64,000 nt of DNA from Thermanaeromonas toyohensis ToBE (lineage in GTDB: Bacteria; Bacillota; DSM-521; Neomoorellales; Neomoorellaceae): positions 2,623,587-2,687,586 of the forward strand of contig NZ_LT838272.1 in assembly GCF_900176005.1 (NCBI RefSeq), written 5' to 3'. The notes below the pieces were generated by a model. The model saw only the letters and a program-made list of their open reading frames with translations, did no database searches and was not told the DNA's origin. Numbering within the stretch: position 1 is the stretch's first letter; each line of letters starts with the position of its first letter. A program made the translations under genes and the position numbers. Shown here one piece after another: positions 45,297 to 53,044 of the stretch.

Positions 45297-45530
45297 TTAA
45301 GACAACATCTTACTTAAGCGCTGGGGATCGAAACCTACCATAACTTTTTCTCCTACTATAATAGTGGGGACCGCCATATGGCCTGAACGCCGGTACATTT
45401 CTTCCCGCGCTTTATCGTCCCGGCTAACATCTTTCTCTTCAAAGGAAAAGCCTTTACGGGAAAGAAACTCTTTCACCGAGGCGCAAGTCGGTCAAGTGGG
45501 TGTGGTATAGACAATGATTTCTGGGAGCAT
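45297..45530 (-). CDS. glutaredoxin-like selenoprotein (in-frame UGA, UxxC motif)
   Basis: A 77-residue thioredoxin-fold protein that conventional calling would miss. ATG at 45530 has GGAGGTGA six bases upstream. Codon 13 is TGA (45492-45494), in the redox motif Sec13-Pro-Thr-Cys16, where relatives have CPxC. The frame continues with typical glutaredoxin/NrdH features: FLSRKGFSFEEKDV, the cis-Pro VPTIIVGEK, and VGFDPQRLSKML, ending in TAA at 45297-45299. Just after the TGA is a hairpin, CGG-U-GAAAGA / UCUUUC-CCG with loop GUU (45457-45478). It has the place, bulged U and loop G expected of a bacterial SECIS. Selenocysteine is the best reading. Confidence 0.88.
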
Positions 45531-45636
45531 TTCGTCACCTCCATAAAAGTAAATACCGAACCCGCTGGGGTTCCTCGTACTTGAGCTTTTTCTTAGTTTC
45601 CCCAGGAAAAACACGCATCTATACTTTGATTTCCAA

Positions 45637-47040
45637 CTAACTATTTTTCCCCCGCGAAAGAAAAGAACTTAAAGCTGTACGGGCGCTGTTTAAAGCTACA
45701 CCCCAAAAGCCCTTTCCTATTAAAATCTCTTCTAAGGCTACCAGTACTTTTTCTAGCTCCGCGTAACCCACTATTAGAGGAGGTTCCAAGCGGATTACAT
45801 TGGGATTATTTAAAGTATACGCTGTTATAATTTGGTACTTATTCATAAGCTCTCCAGCCACAAGGGAACCAAAATATTGCTGGGAAAGCTCATTTAACTT
45901 ACCTAGGCTAAGCTTATCAAGAAGCCCGGCAGCGGGCTGGTTAAACTCCAAGCCTATAAGAAGCCCTCGTCCCCGTACCTCTTTGATGAGGTTAGATTTT
46001 TCTTTTAATCGCTTTAAACCTTCCAGTAAAAATTGGCCTTTCTCACGGGCCTGGGCTGCTAAATCTTGCTCTAAGATGCTAGAAAGGGCGGCCAGGCCAG
46101 CGGCCATGGCCAAGGTGTTGCCTCCAAAGGTGGAAGTGTGAAGTAAACACCGTTCTGTTCCACCATAGGCCCGATCCCAGATATGAGGCCGGGCGATATA
46201 AGCACCTAGAGGCATTATGCCCCCGCCTAAGGATTTAGCTAGACATAGAATATCCGGAACCACCCCGTCATGTTCGCAGGCAAAAAGATACCCTGTTCGC
46301 CCCAAGCCGGTTTGAATTTCGTCCACAATGAGCAGGCTACCATATTTATCACACAGCTCCCGGGCCCGGGCGAGATATCCATCCTGTGGGACTATAACCC
46401 CTCCTTCTCCCTGGATAGGCTCTACAATAAAAGCGGCTACGTCCCCTATGGCTAGCTTCTCTTCTAAAGCTTCCACGTCACCAAAGGGGACTGGCTCACA
46501 TCCTGGAAGCAGGGGTTCAAAGGGTTTTTGGTATTTCCGCCGGCCAGTTACCGAAAGGGACCCCAAGCTTTTACCATGGAAAGAGTTCTCACAATATATG
46601 ATCTTAAACCGACCTGTGGCGGCTCGAGCTAATTTAAGGGCGCCCTCTACAGCCTCCGTTCCACTATTGCAAAAAAACACCCGGCTTAAATCCCCGGGAG
46701 TGACCGCCGCTAGGTTGTGGGCCAAGGCTGCAGCCAGGGGATTGAGGGAAGCCTGGAGAAGGTTGGGACGCTCCCGAACCATTTCCACGGCCTCAATTAC
46801 TTTAGGAGGATTGTGCCCCAGGTTAAGGGCTCCGTAGGCACCTAAAAAGTCAAGATAGCGTCTGCCCTCGCGATCCCAAACGTACATCCCTTCGGCACGC
46901 ACAAATTGTTTATCAAAATCAAGAAGGCTTAAAAGGTTAGCTAAACCGGGGTTTATATAGCGTTTATAGTATTCCCTTATTTCCTGGCGGGAAAGGCGTA
47001 AGGCATCTTCTAAGTTTAAAAGATTGTACTCAGCTACCAT
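45637..47040 (-). CDS. class III aminotransferase (putrescine/ornithine aminotransferase-like)
   Basis: A PLP enzyme of about 467 residues that moves an omega-amino group. The PLP core reads VDEIQTGLGRTGYLFACEH followed by CLAKSLGGGIMPLGAY, which holds the Schiff-base Lys. FFCNSGTEAVEGALKLAR is the phosphate-binding segment and HTSTFGGNTLA is near the active site. The N-terminal FDKQFVRAEGMYVWDREGRRYLD and overall length match the putrescine aminotransferase group. The start at 47040 lies behind AAGGAG. The frame open to 47088 has no ribosome site. It is a single-gene unit. Confidence 0.85.
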   Translation of the reverse strand: MVAEYNLLNLEDALRLSRQEIREYYKRYINPGLANLLSLLDFDKQFVRAEGMYVWDREGRRYLDFLGAYGALNLGHNPPKVIEAVEMVRERPNLLQASLNPLAAALAHNLAAVTPGDLSRVFFCNSGTEAVEGALKLARAATGRFKIIYCENSFHGKSLGSLSVTGRRKYQKPFEPLLPGCEPVPFGDVEALEEKLAIGDVAAFIVEPIQGEGGVIVPQDGYLARARELCDKYGSLLIVDEIQTGLGRTGYLFACEHDGVVPDILCLAKSLGGGIMPLGAYIARPHIWDRAYGGTERCLLHTSTFGGNTLAMAAGLAALSSILEQDLAAQAREKGQFLLEGLKRLKEKSNLIKEVRGRGLLIGLEFNQPAAGLLDKLSLGKLNELSQQYFGSLVAGELMNKYQIITAYTLNNPNVIRLEPPLIVGYAELEKVLVALEEILIGKGFWGVALNSARTALSSFLSRGKNS

Positions 47041-47103
47041 AATTACATGGGAACTCCTTCCTGAGAATGGTAGTATATACATGCTCATTTTAGCATGTAT
47101 AGT

Positions 47104-47155
47104 ATAAAAAAACCAGGCCTCTCTACAAGCCTCCTTTGAAGCCTTAAGGGCCTGG
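47104..47155 (-). terminator. terminator after the radical SAM gene
   Basis: CCAGGCC pairs with GGCCTGG (47113-47119, 47149-47155), with a smaller AAGGCTTC/GAGGCTT stem inside. TTTTTTTATA follows on the minus strand. The stretch 47156-47309 has no gene. Confidence 0.78.
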
Positions 47156-47309
47156 CCGTACGATGACGTACTCCTAGTGCACGTCCACTATACCTGTCCT
47201 CCGCACGTGCACACTACACTTGTGCTTCTAAAACCAGCACTCTATACCAGTCCGGGTTTCAGATGTTCCTTAAGTGCTGCTCACTTGGCTTTCGTAATGA
47301 TTTTACACC

Positions 47310-48677
47310 CTACTGTACCTGAGCTTCCCGCAAGGTTGACTGTTTCTCTTCCCAGATATTATCAGCCAACCTCCCCCATTCCTGGGCATAAGGTGTAAGC
47401 TTAGCCGCAAATTCATCTATAGTCTCCTCATCGTGAAGTTGGGTGCAGTAGGCTCCAGATTCGTGTACTATCTCCCGTAACATTTCAGGATTATCAATTA
47501 ATGGACAAGGTCGCCGTAGGTTGGGGTGGAAGGGCTGGCGTTTCTGGTAGGCACGGAAAAGGGGATTCTGCAAGGCCTCTATTAGACTTATATTCTTGAT
47601 ATTGCAAGTGCTATAATGGACAAAGGCACAGGGTTCAACCTCTCCCGCAGCGTTTATATGGAAATAACGCCGGCCACCGGCAATGCAGCCATTACTAGCC
47701 TCACCATCATTCCAGAAATCAACCAGGAAAATGGGTTTGGTCTGACGGAAGTAGGTGATACGTTCAAACATCCAAGCCCGCTGCTCCGGTGTAGCCATCA
47801 TTTCTAAATCTACATCTTTACCAATGGGGATATAGGTGAAAAACCATACAAAGGCTACACCTTTATCCACCAGCATATCAATAAAAGCTTCGCTACCTAA
47901 TTCTTCCGTATTTTTACGCGTATAGGTAACTGAGGCACCGAAAACCGCACCATTCTCTCGTAACAGATCCATGGCTCGCATAACCTTCTTAAAAACACCT
48001 TTACCGCGCCTGGCATCGGTAGTCTCCTCAAAACCCTCAAGGCTAATAGCTACCGTGATGTTTCCTAGGCGCACCATCTCCTGAACAAAGCTTTCGTCAA
48101 TCAGAGTTCCATTGGTAAAAACGTGAAAAACCTGGTCTGGGTGTCTTTCAGCGAGGGTGAGGATATCTTGCCGCCGTAGCAGGGGCTCGCCTCCGGATAA
48201 AACGATAAAATAAATCCCCAGTTTTTCTCCTTCAGTAGCGATGCGGTCCATAGTAGCCAGATCCAGCTCCTGCGTTCGCTGGTAATCTCCGGCCCAACAA
48301 CCTAAGCAGTTCAAGTTACATTTTTCAGTAGGGTCCATTAAGATGGCATAAGGGACAGACACACCCAGCTTGGTAGCCCATTCCTTTTGCCGGGGAACAC
48401 CAATAAAGGTTGAATTTACAAAAAAGTTAATGGCTAAGCGCTGGCGAATATTGGGATGGGTTTGGGTAAGAAGGCGCTGGGCAAACTTATACCAGTTACT
48501 TTCTTTATCCTGAAGCACACGCTTAACTGCAGCCACCATCTCACGATGATGGGGTTCCCGGGCTAGCTTTTCAGCGATCCCTAATATGCCCCGGAGGTTA
48601 CGCTCTGGATTGCGGAGGATAAATTTTACTCCCTGCTCCAGTAGCTTTTCCCCCACAAAAGTTTCGGCCAGATTCAT
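47310..48677 (-). CDS. radical SAM protein with SPASM-like C-terminus
   Basis: A protein of about 455 residues. An unknown helical N-terminus (1-100) leads into a radical SAM core with cluster motif CNLNCLGC and glycine-rich VLSGGEPLLR. The C-terminus has a CIAGGRRYFHINAAGEVEPCAF segment and later Cys (RPCPLID) consistent with an extra cluster. Family members in Firmicutes often occur near sporulation or lipid genes; a substrate cannot be assigned. The start at 48677 has GGGGAGGAG upstream. The frame open to 48740 is unsupported. Confidence 0.83.
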   Translation of the reverse strand: MNLAETFVGEKLLEQGVKFILRNPERNLRGILGIAEKLAREPHHREMVAAVKRVLQDKESNWYKFAQRLLTQTHPNIRQRLAINFFVNSTFIGVPRQKEWATKLGVSVPYAILMDPTEKCNLNCLGCWAGDYQRTQELDLATMDRIATEGEKLGIYFIVLSGGEPLLRRQDILTLAERHPDQVFHVFTNGTLIDESFVQEMVRLGNITVAISLEGFEETTDARRGKGVFKKVMRAMDLLRENGAVFGASVTYTRKNTEELGSEAFIDMLVDKGVAFVWFFTYIPIGKDVDLEMMATPEQRAWMFERITYFRQTKPIFLVDFWNDGEASNGCIAGGRRYFHINAAGEVEPCAFVHYSTCNIKNISLIEALQNPLFRAYQKRQPFHPNLRRPCPLIDNPEMLREIVHESGAYCTQLHDEETIDEFAAKLTPYAQEWGRLADNIWEEKQSTLREAQVQ

Positions 48678-48890
48678 GCCTTGCTCCTCCCCTCCGGCCG
48701 CAGTTTCTTTGGTAAATATATACACCCACCCTAGACCCAAAAGACCAATTTTCTCTTTAAATTATACCTACTTTTGCTAATAACGGTCAACTCTTTCAAA
48801 TAGGAGCAGGAATATCCTTTTATTATTTAAGGCTTTTAGGGTCAAAATAATTAACGCAGGGACTTAAACTTATATTAAGGAGGCTTGGCC

Positions 48891-49115
48891 ATGACCATTG
48901 GAACCCGCATGCATCAGTGCCTTACTTCACTAGAAGGGGCCATCGCAGACCTTAAGAGCTTTGCTCTGGAGACACAGGATAAGAACGCTCAGAAGCAGTT
49001 TACCGATTACGCCAATCAGCTGGAAAACATCGCCCAGGGCTTGAAAGGCCGCATCAACTATATTGAAGGTCAAGAGCCCCAGTATCGGGTCTACCAACAA
49101 GCCCAGCGAAGCTAG
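48891..49115 (+). CDS. DUF1657 small protein
   Basis: A 74-residue helical protein (MTIGTRMHQCLTSLEGAI, ALETQDKNAQKQF, LKGRINYIEGQEPQY). DUF1657 proteins are found in spore-formers, often near SpoVA-type genes, and are thought to belong to the spore. The start at 48891 has AAGGAGG nine bases before it. A strong terminator lies directly behind. Confidence 0.85.
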   Translation: MTIGTRMHQCLTSLEGAIADLKSFALETQDKNAQKQFTDYANQLENIAQGLKGRINYIEGQEPQYRVYQQAQRS

Positions 49116-49128
49116 TCCCTGCATATTA

Positions 49129-49166
49129 AAAAGGCTTCCCTTCTTAGCTTAAAGGGAAGCCTTTTA
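49129..49166 (+). terminator. terminator after DUF1657 gene
   Basis: AAAGGCTTCCCTT faces AAGGGAAGCCTTTT, followed by ATT. It may also serve tRNA-Leu from the other side. Confidence 0.82.
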
Positions 49167-49169
49167 TTC

Positions 49170-49258
49170 TGGTGCGAGAGGCGGGACTCGAACCCGCACG
49201 GACCATAGGTCCACGAGATTTTAAGTCTCGAGCGTCTGCCCGTTCCGCCACTCTCGCA
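49170..49258 (-). tRNA. tRNA-Leu(TAA), with encoded CCA
   Basis: The 86-nt body has a long variable arm. The acceptor is TGCGAGAG / CTCTCGCA, the anticodon stem CGAGA/TCTCG surrounds loop CTTAAAA (anticodon TAA), the T arm is GCGGGTTCGAGTCCCGC, and CCA is encoded. Confidence 0.96.
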
Positions 49259-49313
49259 TGTGAGATGTATTAATTATCTTGTGACGTTATTATATCATAG
49301 CGTGGAGAACCTT

Positions 49314-49706
49314 TCAACGGTCTTCTATAATTCCCTGCCGGTTAAGCACATAAAAAATACCACTGGCAGCAGCTACTTTTTTACCTTCTACCATCAATAC
49401 TGCCTGGGTGTGTATAATATTTTTACCTTCATGAATTACTTTCCCTTCGCAAATTATCTCTGCACCTTCCTGGACGGCATGGAGATAATTTACGGATAAA
49501 TTCACCGTAACTGCAACTCTCCCCAGACTTCGGGCAGCCACACCCATAGCAGTATCAGCTAAGGTTGCAAATACCCCACCATGCAAATTTCCCCAAGGAT
49601 TAAGATGTCTTTTTTCTACTTTAAGCCTTACCTCTGCATGGCCTGGGCTTATACTTAAGAATTCGATACCTAAAGAATCTACAAAAGGGTTGGGTCTTAC
49701 CTTCAT
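49314..49706 (-). CDS. PaaI-type hotdog thioesterase
   Basis: A 130-residue hotdog-fold thioesterase. The family pattern PWGNLHGGVFATLADTAMGVAA holds the catalytic acidic residue and helix. NLSVNYLHAVQEGAEIICEGKV follows. It hydrolyses acyl-CoA, perhaps aromatic or short-chain. The start at 49706 has TGGAGG nine bases upstream; the ATG at 49724 is part of that site. Confidence 0.85.
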   Translation of the reverse strand: MKVRPNPFVDSLGIEFLSISPGHAEVRLKVEKRHLNPWGNLHGGVFATLADTAMGVAARSLGRVAVTVNLSVNYLHAVQEGAEIICEGKVIHEGKNIIHTQAVLMVEGKKVAAASGIFYVLNRQGIIEDR

Positions 49707-49737
49707 TATATGGGGAACCTCCATATTTTACAATTTT

Positions 49738-49887
49738 CTACGTGACGAAAGGTTGGCCAATGTAGCCGCTCTTACAATAGAATACAAAAGTCGGAGTTGG
49801 GCCAGCCTTCTCCTGTAGGAAAGCGCTTAAGGCATCTTCCCAAGAGGCAAATTTCTCCTTCGCATTGATACACGAGACACGGGCCAT
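49738..49887 (-). pseudogene. remnant of a second tyrosine recombinase gene
   Basis: A 49-residue frame starting MARVSCINAKEKFASWEDAL. Its first 27 residues closely match the start of the intact integrase at 53430-54380, then the frame loses similarity and stops. It sits at the same distance from tRNA-Cys as the intact gene does from its own copy. It is the end of an older, related element at this tRNA pair. Confidence 0.8.
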
Positions 49888-49895
49888 AAAATTAA

Positions 49896-49943
49896 CCCCC
49901 TCCCACAAGCATCGCTCATTTCAGGCGTTGCCTGTGAAGGGGG
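49896..49943 (-). repeat. leader hairpin of the integrase remnant
   Basis: CCCCCTTCACAGGCAACGC faces GCGATGCTTGTGGGAGGGGG with an A-A mismatch next to the loop. The same arrangement stands before the intact integrase at 54392-54435. Confidence 0.65.
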
Positions 49944-49956
49944 TTTTAAAAATTAA

Positions 49957-50032
49957 TGGAGGCGCGGGCCGGATTTGAACCGGCGAATGGCGGTTTTGCA
50001 GACCGCAGCGTTAGCCACTTCGCCACCGCGCC
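49957..50032 (-). tRNA. tRNA-Cys(GCA), left copy
   Basis: A full cloverleaf with acceptor GGCGCGG/CCGCGCC, anticodon stem GCGGT/ACCGC around CTGCAAA (anticodon GCA), T arm with TTCAAAT and encoded CCA. It is identical to the right copy at 54485-54560. Because tRNA-Gly next to it is broken, its transcription is uncertain. Confidence 0.92.
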
Positions 50033-50044
50033 TTATAGATAAAA

Positions 50045-50110
50045 TGGAGCGGAAGACGGGATTTGAACCCGCGACCCCCGCCTTGGCAAGGCGATGCTCT
50101 ACCGCTGAGC
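50045..50110 (-). pseudogene. truncated tRNA-Gly(GCC), 5' acceptor half lost
   Basis: Identical to the intact tRNA-Gly at 54573-54647 from the D stem to the 3' CCA, but the first nine to ten bases are replaced (GGCTTAGAAG upstream of the D stem), so no acceptor stem can form. Confidence 0.9.
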
Positions 50111-50248
50111 CTTCTAAGCCTTGTACCTCAATGCCCTGGCAGTCTCCGGCGTTCTCCACGAGCAACGCCCACAGGGGTTTCATGTAGTAATTTCGCCACC
50201 CGGAGGGGTATTCCTGCCTATGGCTAAAACTTTCGTCATGGCCGAACA

Positions 50249-50940
50249 TTATGCCTTTTTGAGGAAGGGCCTGTAATTTGTTACCCAATCAGTGGGCAGG
50301 CCGTTCTCCCCGCACAGCTCACGGTAGCGCTCGATGAGCGGCCTCAGGGCCCGGCCTTTTCTGGCCAATGCCTGTATTTCCGCAATCTCGCCAAGCACGT
50401 ATTCCCTGACTTCCTCCTCGAGGGGGAATATACCCTGCATAATCCGATACTTGTGCTGCCTCAGCAGGCTGAAGAAGCGCTTCCTGGCCTCTCCTTCGGG
50501 CCTGCAGTAAGGGCAATCGCTATGGTAAAAGGCTAAGTGCTTCTCACAGGCCCTGAAGGGCCGCTTTACACCGTGCATAAAGGCCAGGACTAGCTCAGCA
50601 GTAGCGGCTTCCAGGGCGGTTTCTGCTCTCGTCCACCACCCAAAGGCGTTACCTCTGGGCAAACCAGCGTAAAATGGCAGAATTTTGAGCCTACACCAGA
50701 CAGCCCACAGCTCGGGTCGGGTACCGTTCAGGTACACTTCCAGCTCTGCATCCCCCTTTCGTGGTACTATTTCCATATCCCGCCACTTCCTGCCTGCTGC
50801 AAGGTACAAAGCCATAATGCATAGGAGCCATACGCGGGCTATGATGTCCTGTCCGTTAGTTAATCCCGTCATTTTCACGAGGGAGGATGGCGGAGGGCCT
50901 TTGCTATCGTCATAGCGCAAGAATTCATCGAGCACCGCTA
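50249..50940 (-). CDS. hypothetical protein of the mobile element, probably 5'-truncated
   Basis: About 230 residues that I do not recognise. Visible are CEKHLAFYHSDCPYCRPEGEA (a Cys/His group that may bind zinc) and a helical, basic C-terminus (EIQALARKGRALRPLIERYRELC). The open frame runs back to 51001, but that part lies antisense to the primase fragment, and no ribosome site precedes any ATG. The two genes probably meet head-to-head at a breakpoint near 50940. It resembles element-borne replication or helper proteins only by location. Confidence 0.45.
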
Positions 50941-50947
50941 CGGCGTA

Positions 50948-51480
50948 ATGGCCTGGGAGGTCGTTATCCTCCCAGATAACGATGTGGCCGGCCGCCGGCA
51001 CGCTGAAAAGGTCCTGGAGTCGTTACAGGAACATGGTGTACCGAGCAAAATTATTCACCTTCCAGGTCTCGTGGAGGGAGAAGATATTGCAGATTTGATA
51101 GCACGAGGAGAAATGACCCAGGAAAAGCTTTTAGCCTTAGTTAATGGACAAGAGCAAGCCTCCGTAGCGAACCCACCCCGGCTACAGGTGAAAATCTGGT
51201 CCGCGCAAGAACTGTCCACAACAGAACTCCCCGAACCATCCTGGCTGGTCCCGGGCATATTGCCTGATCACGGCCTTGCTGTCCTTGCAGGTAAGCCCAA
51301 AATTGGCAAATCCTAGCTAGCACTCGATCTCGTCACAGGCTTAGCTTCCGGCAGCTCAGTTCTAGGGCAACCAGTCACAGCTACCGGACCAGCCCTTTAC
51401 CTTGCATTGGAAGATACACCCGGGCGGTTAAAGCAGCGGCTTACCCTAGGTGGCTTTCCAACACCCAAAACGGCCAAGTA
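50948..51480 (+). pseudogene. TOPRIM-AAA (RepA-like) replication ATPase, broken
   Basis: Residues from VVILPDNDVAGRRHAEKVL match a TOPRIM domain. They are followed by an AAA_25/RepA-type ATPase start with Walker A AGKPKIGKS. A TAG at 51314-51316 directly follows GKS, after which the same frame continues with LALDLVTGLASGS and ALYLALEDTPGR before TAA at 51478-51480. The N-terminal zinc and primase parts and the C-terminal part are missing. It is therefore the remains of a primase/helicase of the integrated element. Confidence 0.8.
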
Positions 51481-51512
51481 ACACGTGTTTACGGAATAGG
51501 GTTACAGCGATT

Positions 51513-51545
51513 ACACGAGGGAGAGATGGCTTCTCTCCCTCGTGT
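51513..51545. repeat. perfect 13-bp hairpin
   Basis: ACACGAGGGAGAG and CTCTCCCTCGTGT around a 7-base loop (ATGGCTT). It lies between the ATPase pseudogene and the zinc-finger gene. No T-run follows. It may be an mRNA or replication structure. Confidence 0.65.
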
Positions 51546-51581
51546 GGGAAAGTAAATGGCGTGCAAAAAGGGGGTGCGTAT

Positions 51582-51962
51582 ATGCAAGCCCAATATCTAG
51601 AGCTTATTCTATGGCAGGGTGATAACCCGCCGCTCCCCGTTGTACCGTTCCCTCCGGCAATTCGTCGGCTTCTGGCGCGGCGCCTGGGTATTCCTGAGGA
51701 TCACTGGCAGCGGGTGCACGTCCTGGCGCAGACTTGCGCTTATTGCGGTAGGGGGTTAGAGGATGGTCGTATCGGTTCCGGTATGGGCATTTACGACAAA
51801 CCTTCAGGAGGTAAGCGGCTCGTGCTTTACGCTCTCTGCTACCGCTGCTCGCTTAAAGCGGCTAATTCCGCCTCTTTCAGGGAGCGCGTAGTGCAACACA
51901 TAGAAATCAAGGCAATAACAGCAGGTTTTCTACCTTGGCTGGACAAACCCAAAAGCACGTGA
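51582..51962 (+). CDS. hypothetical zinc-finger protein of the mobile element
   Basis: A 126-residue protein with two Cys pairs, CAYC (near 44) and CYRC (near 86), which suggest one zinc site, and an N-terminal IRRLLARRLGIPEDHW helix. No named family is recognised. The start at 51582 lies behind AAGGGGGTG. The frame is open to 51450 but that part overlaps the hairpin and pseudogene. It probably belongs to the phage-like cargo. Confidence 0.6.
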   Translation: MQAQYLELILWQGDNPPLPVVPFPPAIRRLLARRLGIPEDHWQRVHVLAQTCAYCGRGLEDGRIGSGMGIYDKPSGGKRLVLYALCYRCSLKAANSASFRERVVQHIEIKAITAGFLPWLDKPKST

Positions 51963-52098
51963 CCCTTTCCACAATCTGCCGTTTAGTGTGGGAGTACCAA
52001 ATGCAGAATGTTCGTATTTGGTGCAATATGGCAATAGTGGAATTAAAACCCACAAAATGGGAACGTGCCAAGGCTTGGTAGTAATTGCTGTACGGTAG

Positions 52099-52224
52099 TT
52101 AGGCCCGCATATGAAAAACATCACCTTCTGCCATCTCCTTGTAGAGTTGCCTCCACAGGTGTTTAGCTAACTCCGCTACTCGCTCCTCTAGCTTCTCCCT
52201 GACTTGTTCAATTGTGGCTGACAT
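52099..52224 (-). CDS. 41-residue small protein opposite the Cro-like regulator
   Basis: MSATIEQVREKLEERVAELA is followed by KHLWRQLYKEMAEGDVFHMRA, an amphipathic helix. AAGGAGG stands eight bases before the ATG at 52224. It diverges from the Cro-like gene across a palindrome-rich operator region, a position like that of a phage early gene. Function is unknown. Confidence 0.6.
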   Translation of the reverse strand: MSATIEQVREKLEERVAELAKHLWRQLYKEMAEGDVFHMRA

Positions 52225-52257
52225 AAGGCTTACCTCCTTTTGATATGGTGTTTTTAA

Positions 52258-52346
52258 CTAGGCGTATCGCCTAGCTTCTAAGGCAATTATAGCAGGTAAA
52301 TTGGCCTACGTCAATAGGCAATTAGAAAAATTTCATGTGCATTTTT
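52258..52346. promoter_or_regulatory. operator region with GCCTA/TAGGC palindromes
   Basis: A perfect CTAGGCG-tat-CGCCTAG palindrome lies at 52258-52274. A second inverted pair, AATTGGCCTA...TAGGCAATT, spans about 52301-52323, and further half-sites (AAGGCAATT, TGCCTAGTT) lie nearby. They sit between the divergent 41-residue gene and the Cro-like gene, as in a phage lysis-lysogeny switch. Confidence 0.7.
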
Positions 52347-52408
52347 CCTGCCTAGTTGTGCTTTTCGGTAAAACATGATAAACTTATAGCTGGAAGGAGG
52401 AAAGCGCT

Positions 52409-52630
52409 ATGCCTATCGAATGCAGGCTTTCGACTATCCTTGGTGCTAGGCGGCTTAAGCAGGCCGATTTGATTAGAGCTACGGGCTTAGCCAAGGCGAC
52501 GGTAACAGACTTATACTATGACCGGGCTAAGCGAATAGACTTTGCTACACTAGAGAAGCTATGTAAGGCCCTAAACTGCCAGCCCGGCGATCTGCTCGTC
52601 TTTGTGCCCGATGAAGAGCAAGGCCGCTAG
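52409..52630 (+). CDS. Cro/CI (XRE) family regulator
   Basis: A 73-residue single helix-turn-helix protein (ARRLKQADLIRATGLAKATVTDLY) ending in the PGDLLVFVPDE pattern of the YozG/Cro-like family. GGAGG precedes the ATG. It probably binds the palindromes upstream and controls both itself and the divergent small gene. Confidence 0.85.
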   Translation: MPIECRLSTILGARRLKQADLIRATGLAKATVTDLYYDRAKRIDFATLEKLCKALNCQPGDLLVFVPDEEQGR

Positions 52631-52640
52631 GGAACGCGGC

Positions 52641-52700
52641 TCATGGGCTCGTGGGCCTGTGGCTCATGGGTCCGGCTAGTGAGCTTGTGGGCCCGTATGG
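52641..52700. repeat. degenerate GCTCATGGG-type repeats
   Basis: The words GCTCATGGG, GCTCGTGGG, GCTCATGGG and GCTTGTGGG recur within 60 bp after the Cro-like gene. The unit is irregular, and it is probably slippage or a decayed array. Confidence 0.5.
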
Positions 52701-52741
52701 GAAGTAGAGTTTTCCACAGGGGTAAAGGGGAGCAAACACAA

Positions 52742-53044
52742 GTGCTGGATAAAATACGTGAATGTATAAAAGAGGGCAAATGGGCCATGACTGCCCACGC
52801 GAGGGCTAGGGCAGGACAGCGCAAAATTAAGGATGAGGAAGTTGTTTATGCCCTGGTCAACGGGGAAATATTGGAGAATTACCCTGACGACCCCCGTGGG
52901 CCGAGCGCTCTTATTCTGGGTTATACCGAAGACAAAAGGCCATTGCACGTCGTTTGTGCCTTCGACCCTTCGGGAACACTGCTCATTATAACTGTCTACG
53001 AGCCTCAGCCTCCGAAATGGGTAGACGAGAAAACGAGGGGGTGA
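52742..53044 (+). CDS. DUF4258 protein (toxin-like)
   Basis: A 100-residue DUF4258 protein. The core MTAHARARAGQRKI, EEVVYALVNGEILENYPDD, and PLHVVCAFDP is typical. The fold is related to the BrnT/MqsR type of RNase toxins. GTG at 52742 is preceded by AAGGGGAGC. It overlaps the YgiT-type zinc-finger gene by 4 bases, which is the toxin-antitoxin style pairing often seen for this family. Confidence 0.78.
   Translation: MLDKIRECIKEGKWAMTAHARARAGQRKIKDEEVVYALVNGEILENYPDDPRGPSALILGYTEDKRPLHVVCAFDPSGTLLIITVYEPQPPKWVDEKTRG

Larger units (their letters stand above)
49957..50110. repeat. left 154-bp direct repeat bounding the integrated element
   Basis: Identical over 154 bp to 54485-54638. It contains a whole tRNA-Cys and the 3' part of tRNA-Gly. 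Confidence 0.92.

Noticed and set aside
47156-47309. Repeated GTGCAC/ACGTCC-like words after the radical SAM gene, considered as regulatory repeats.
   Set aside because: The words do not form a regular array or clear palindrome and lie between two gene ends.
51314-51316. TAG after Walker A read as pyrrolysine or suppressed amber.
   Set aside because: The gene also lacks its start and end, so plain decay explains it. No pyrrolysine genes are seen, and Walker A neighbours do not carry pyrrolysine.
52641-52700. Possible CRISPR-like array.
   Set aside because: Units are about 9 bp, irregular and without spacers of constant length. No cas genes are present.
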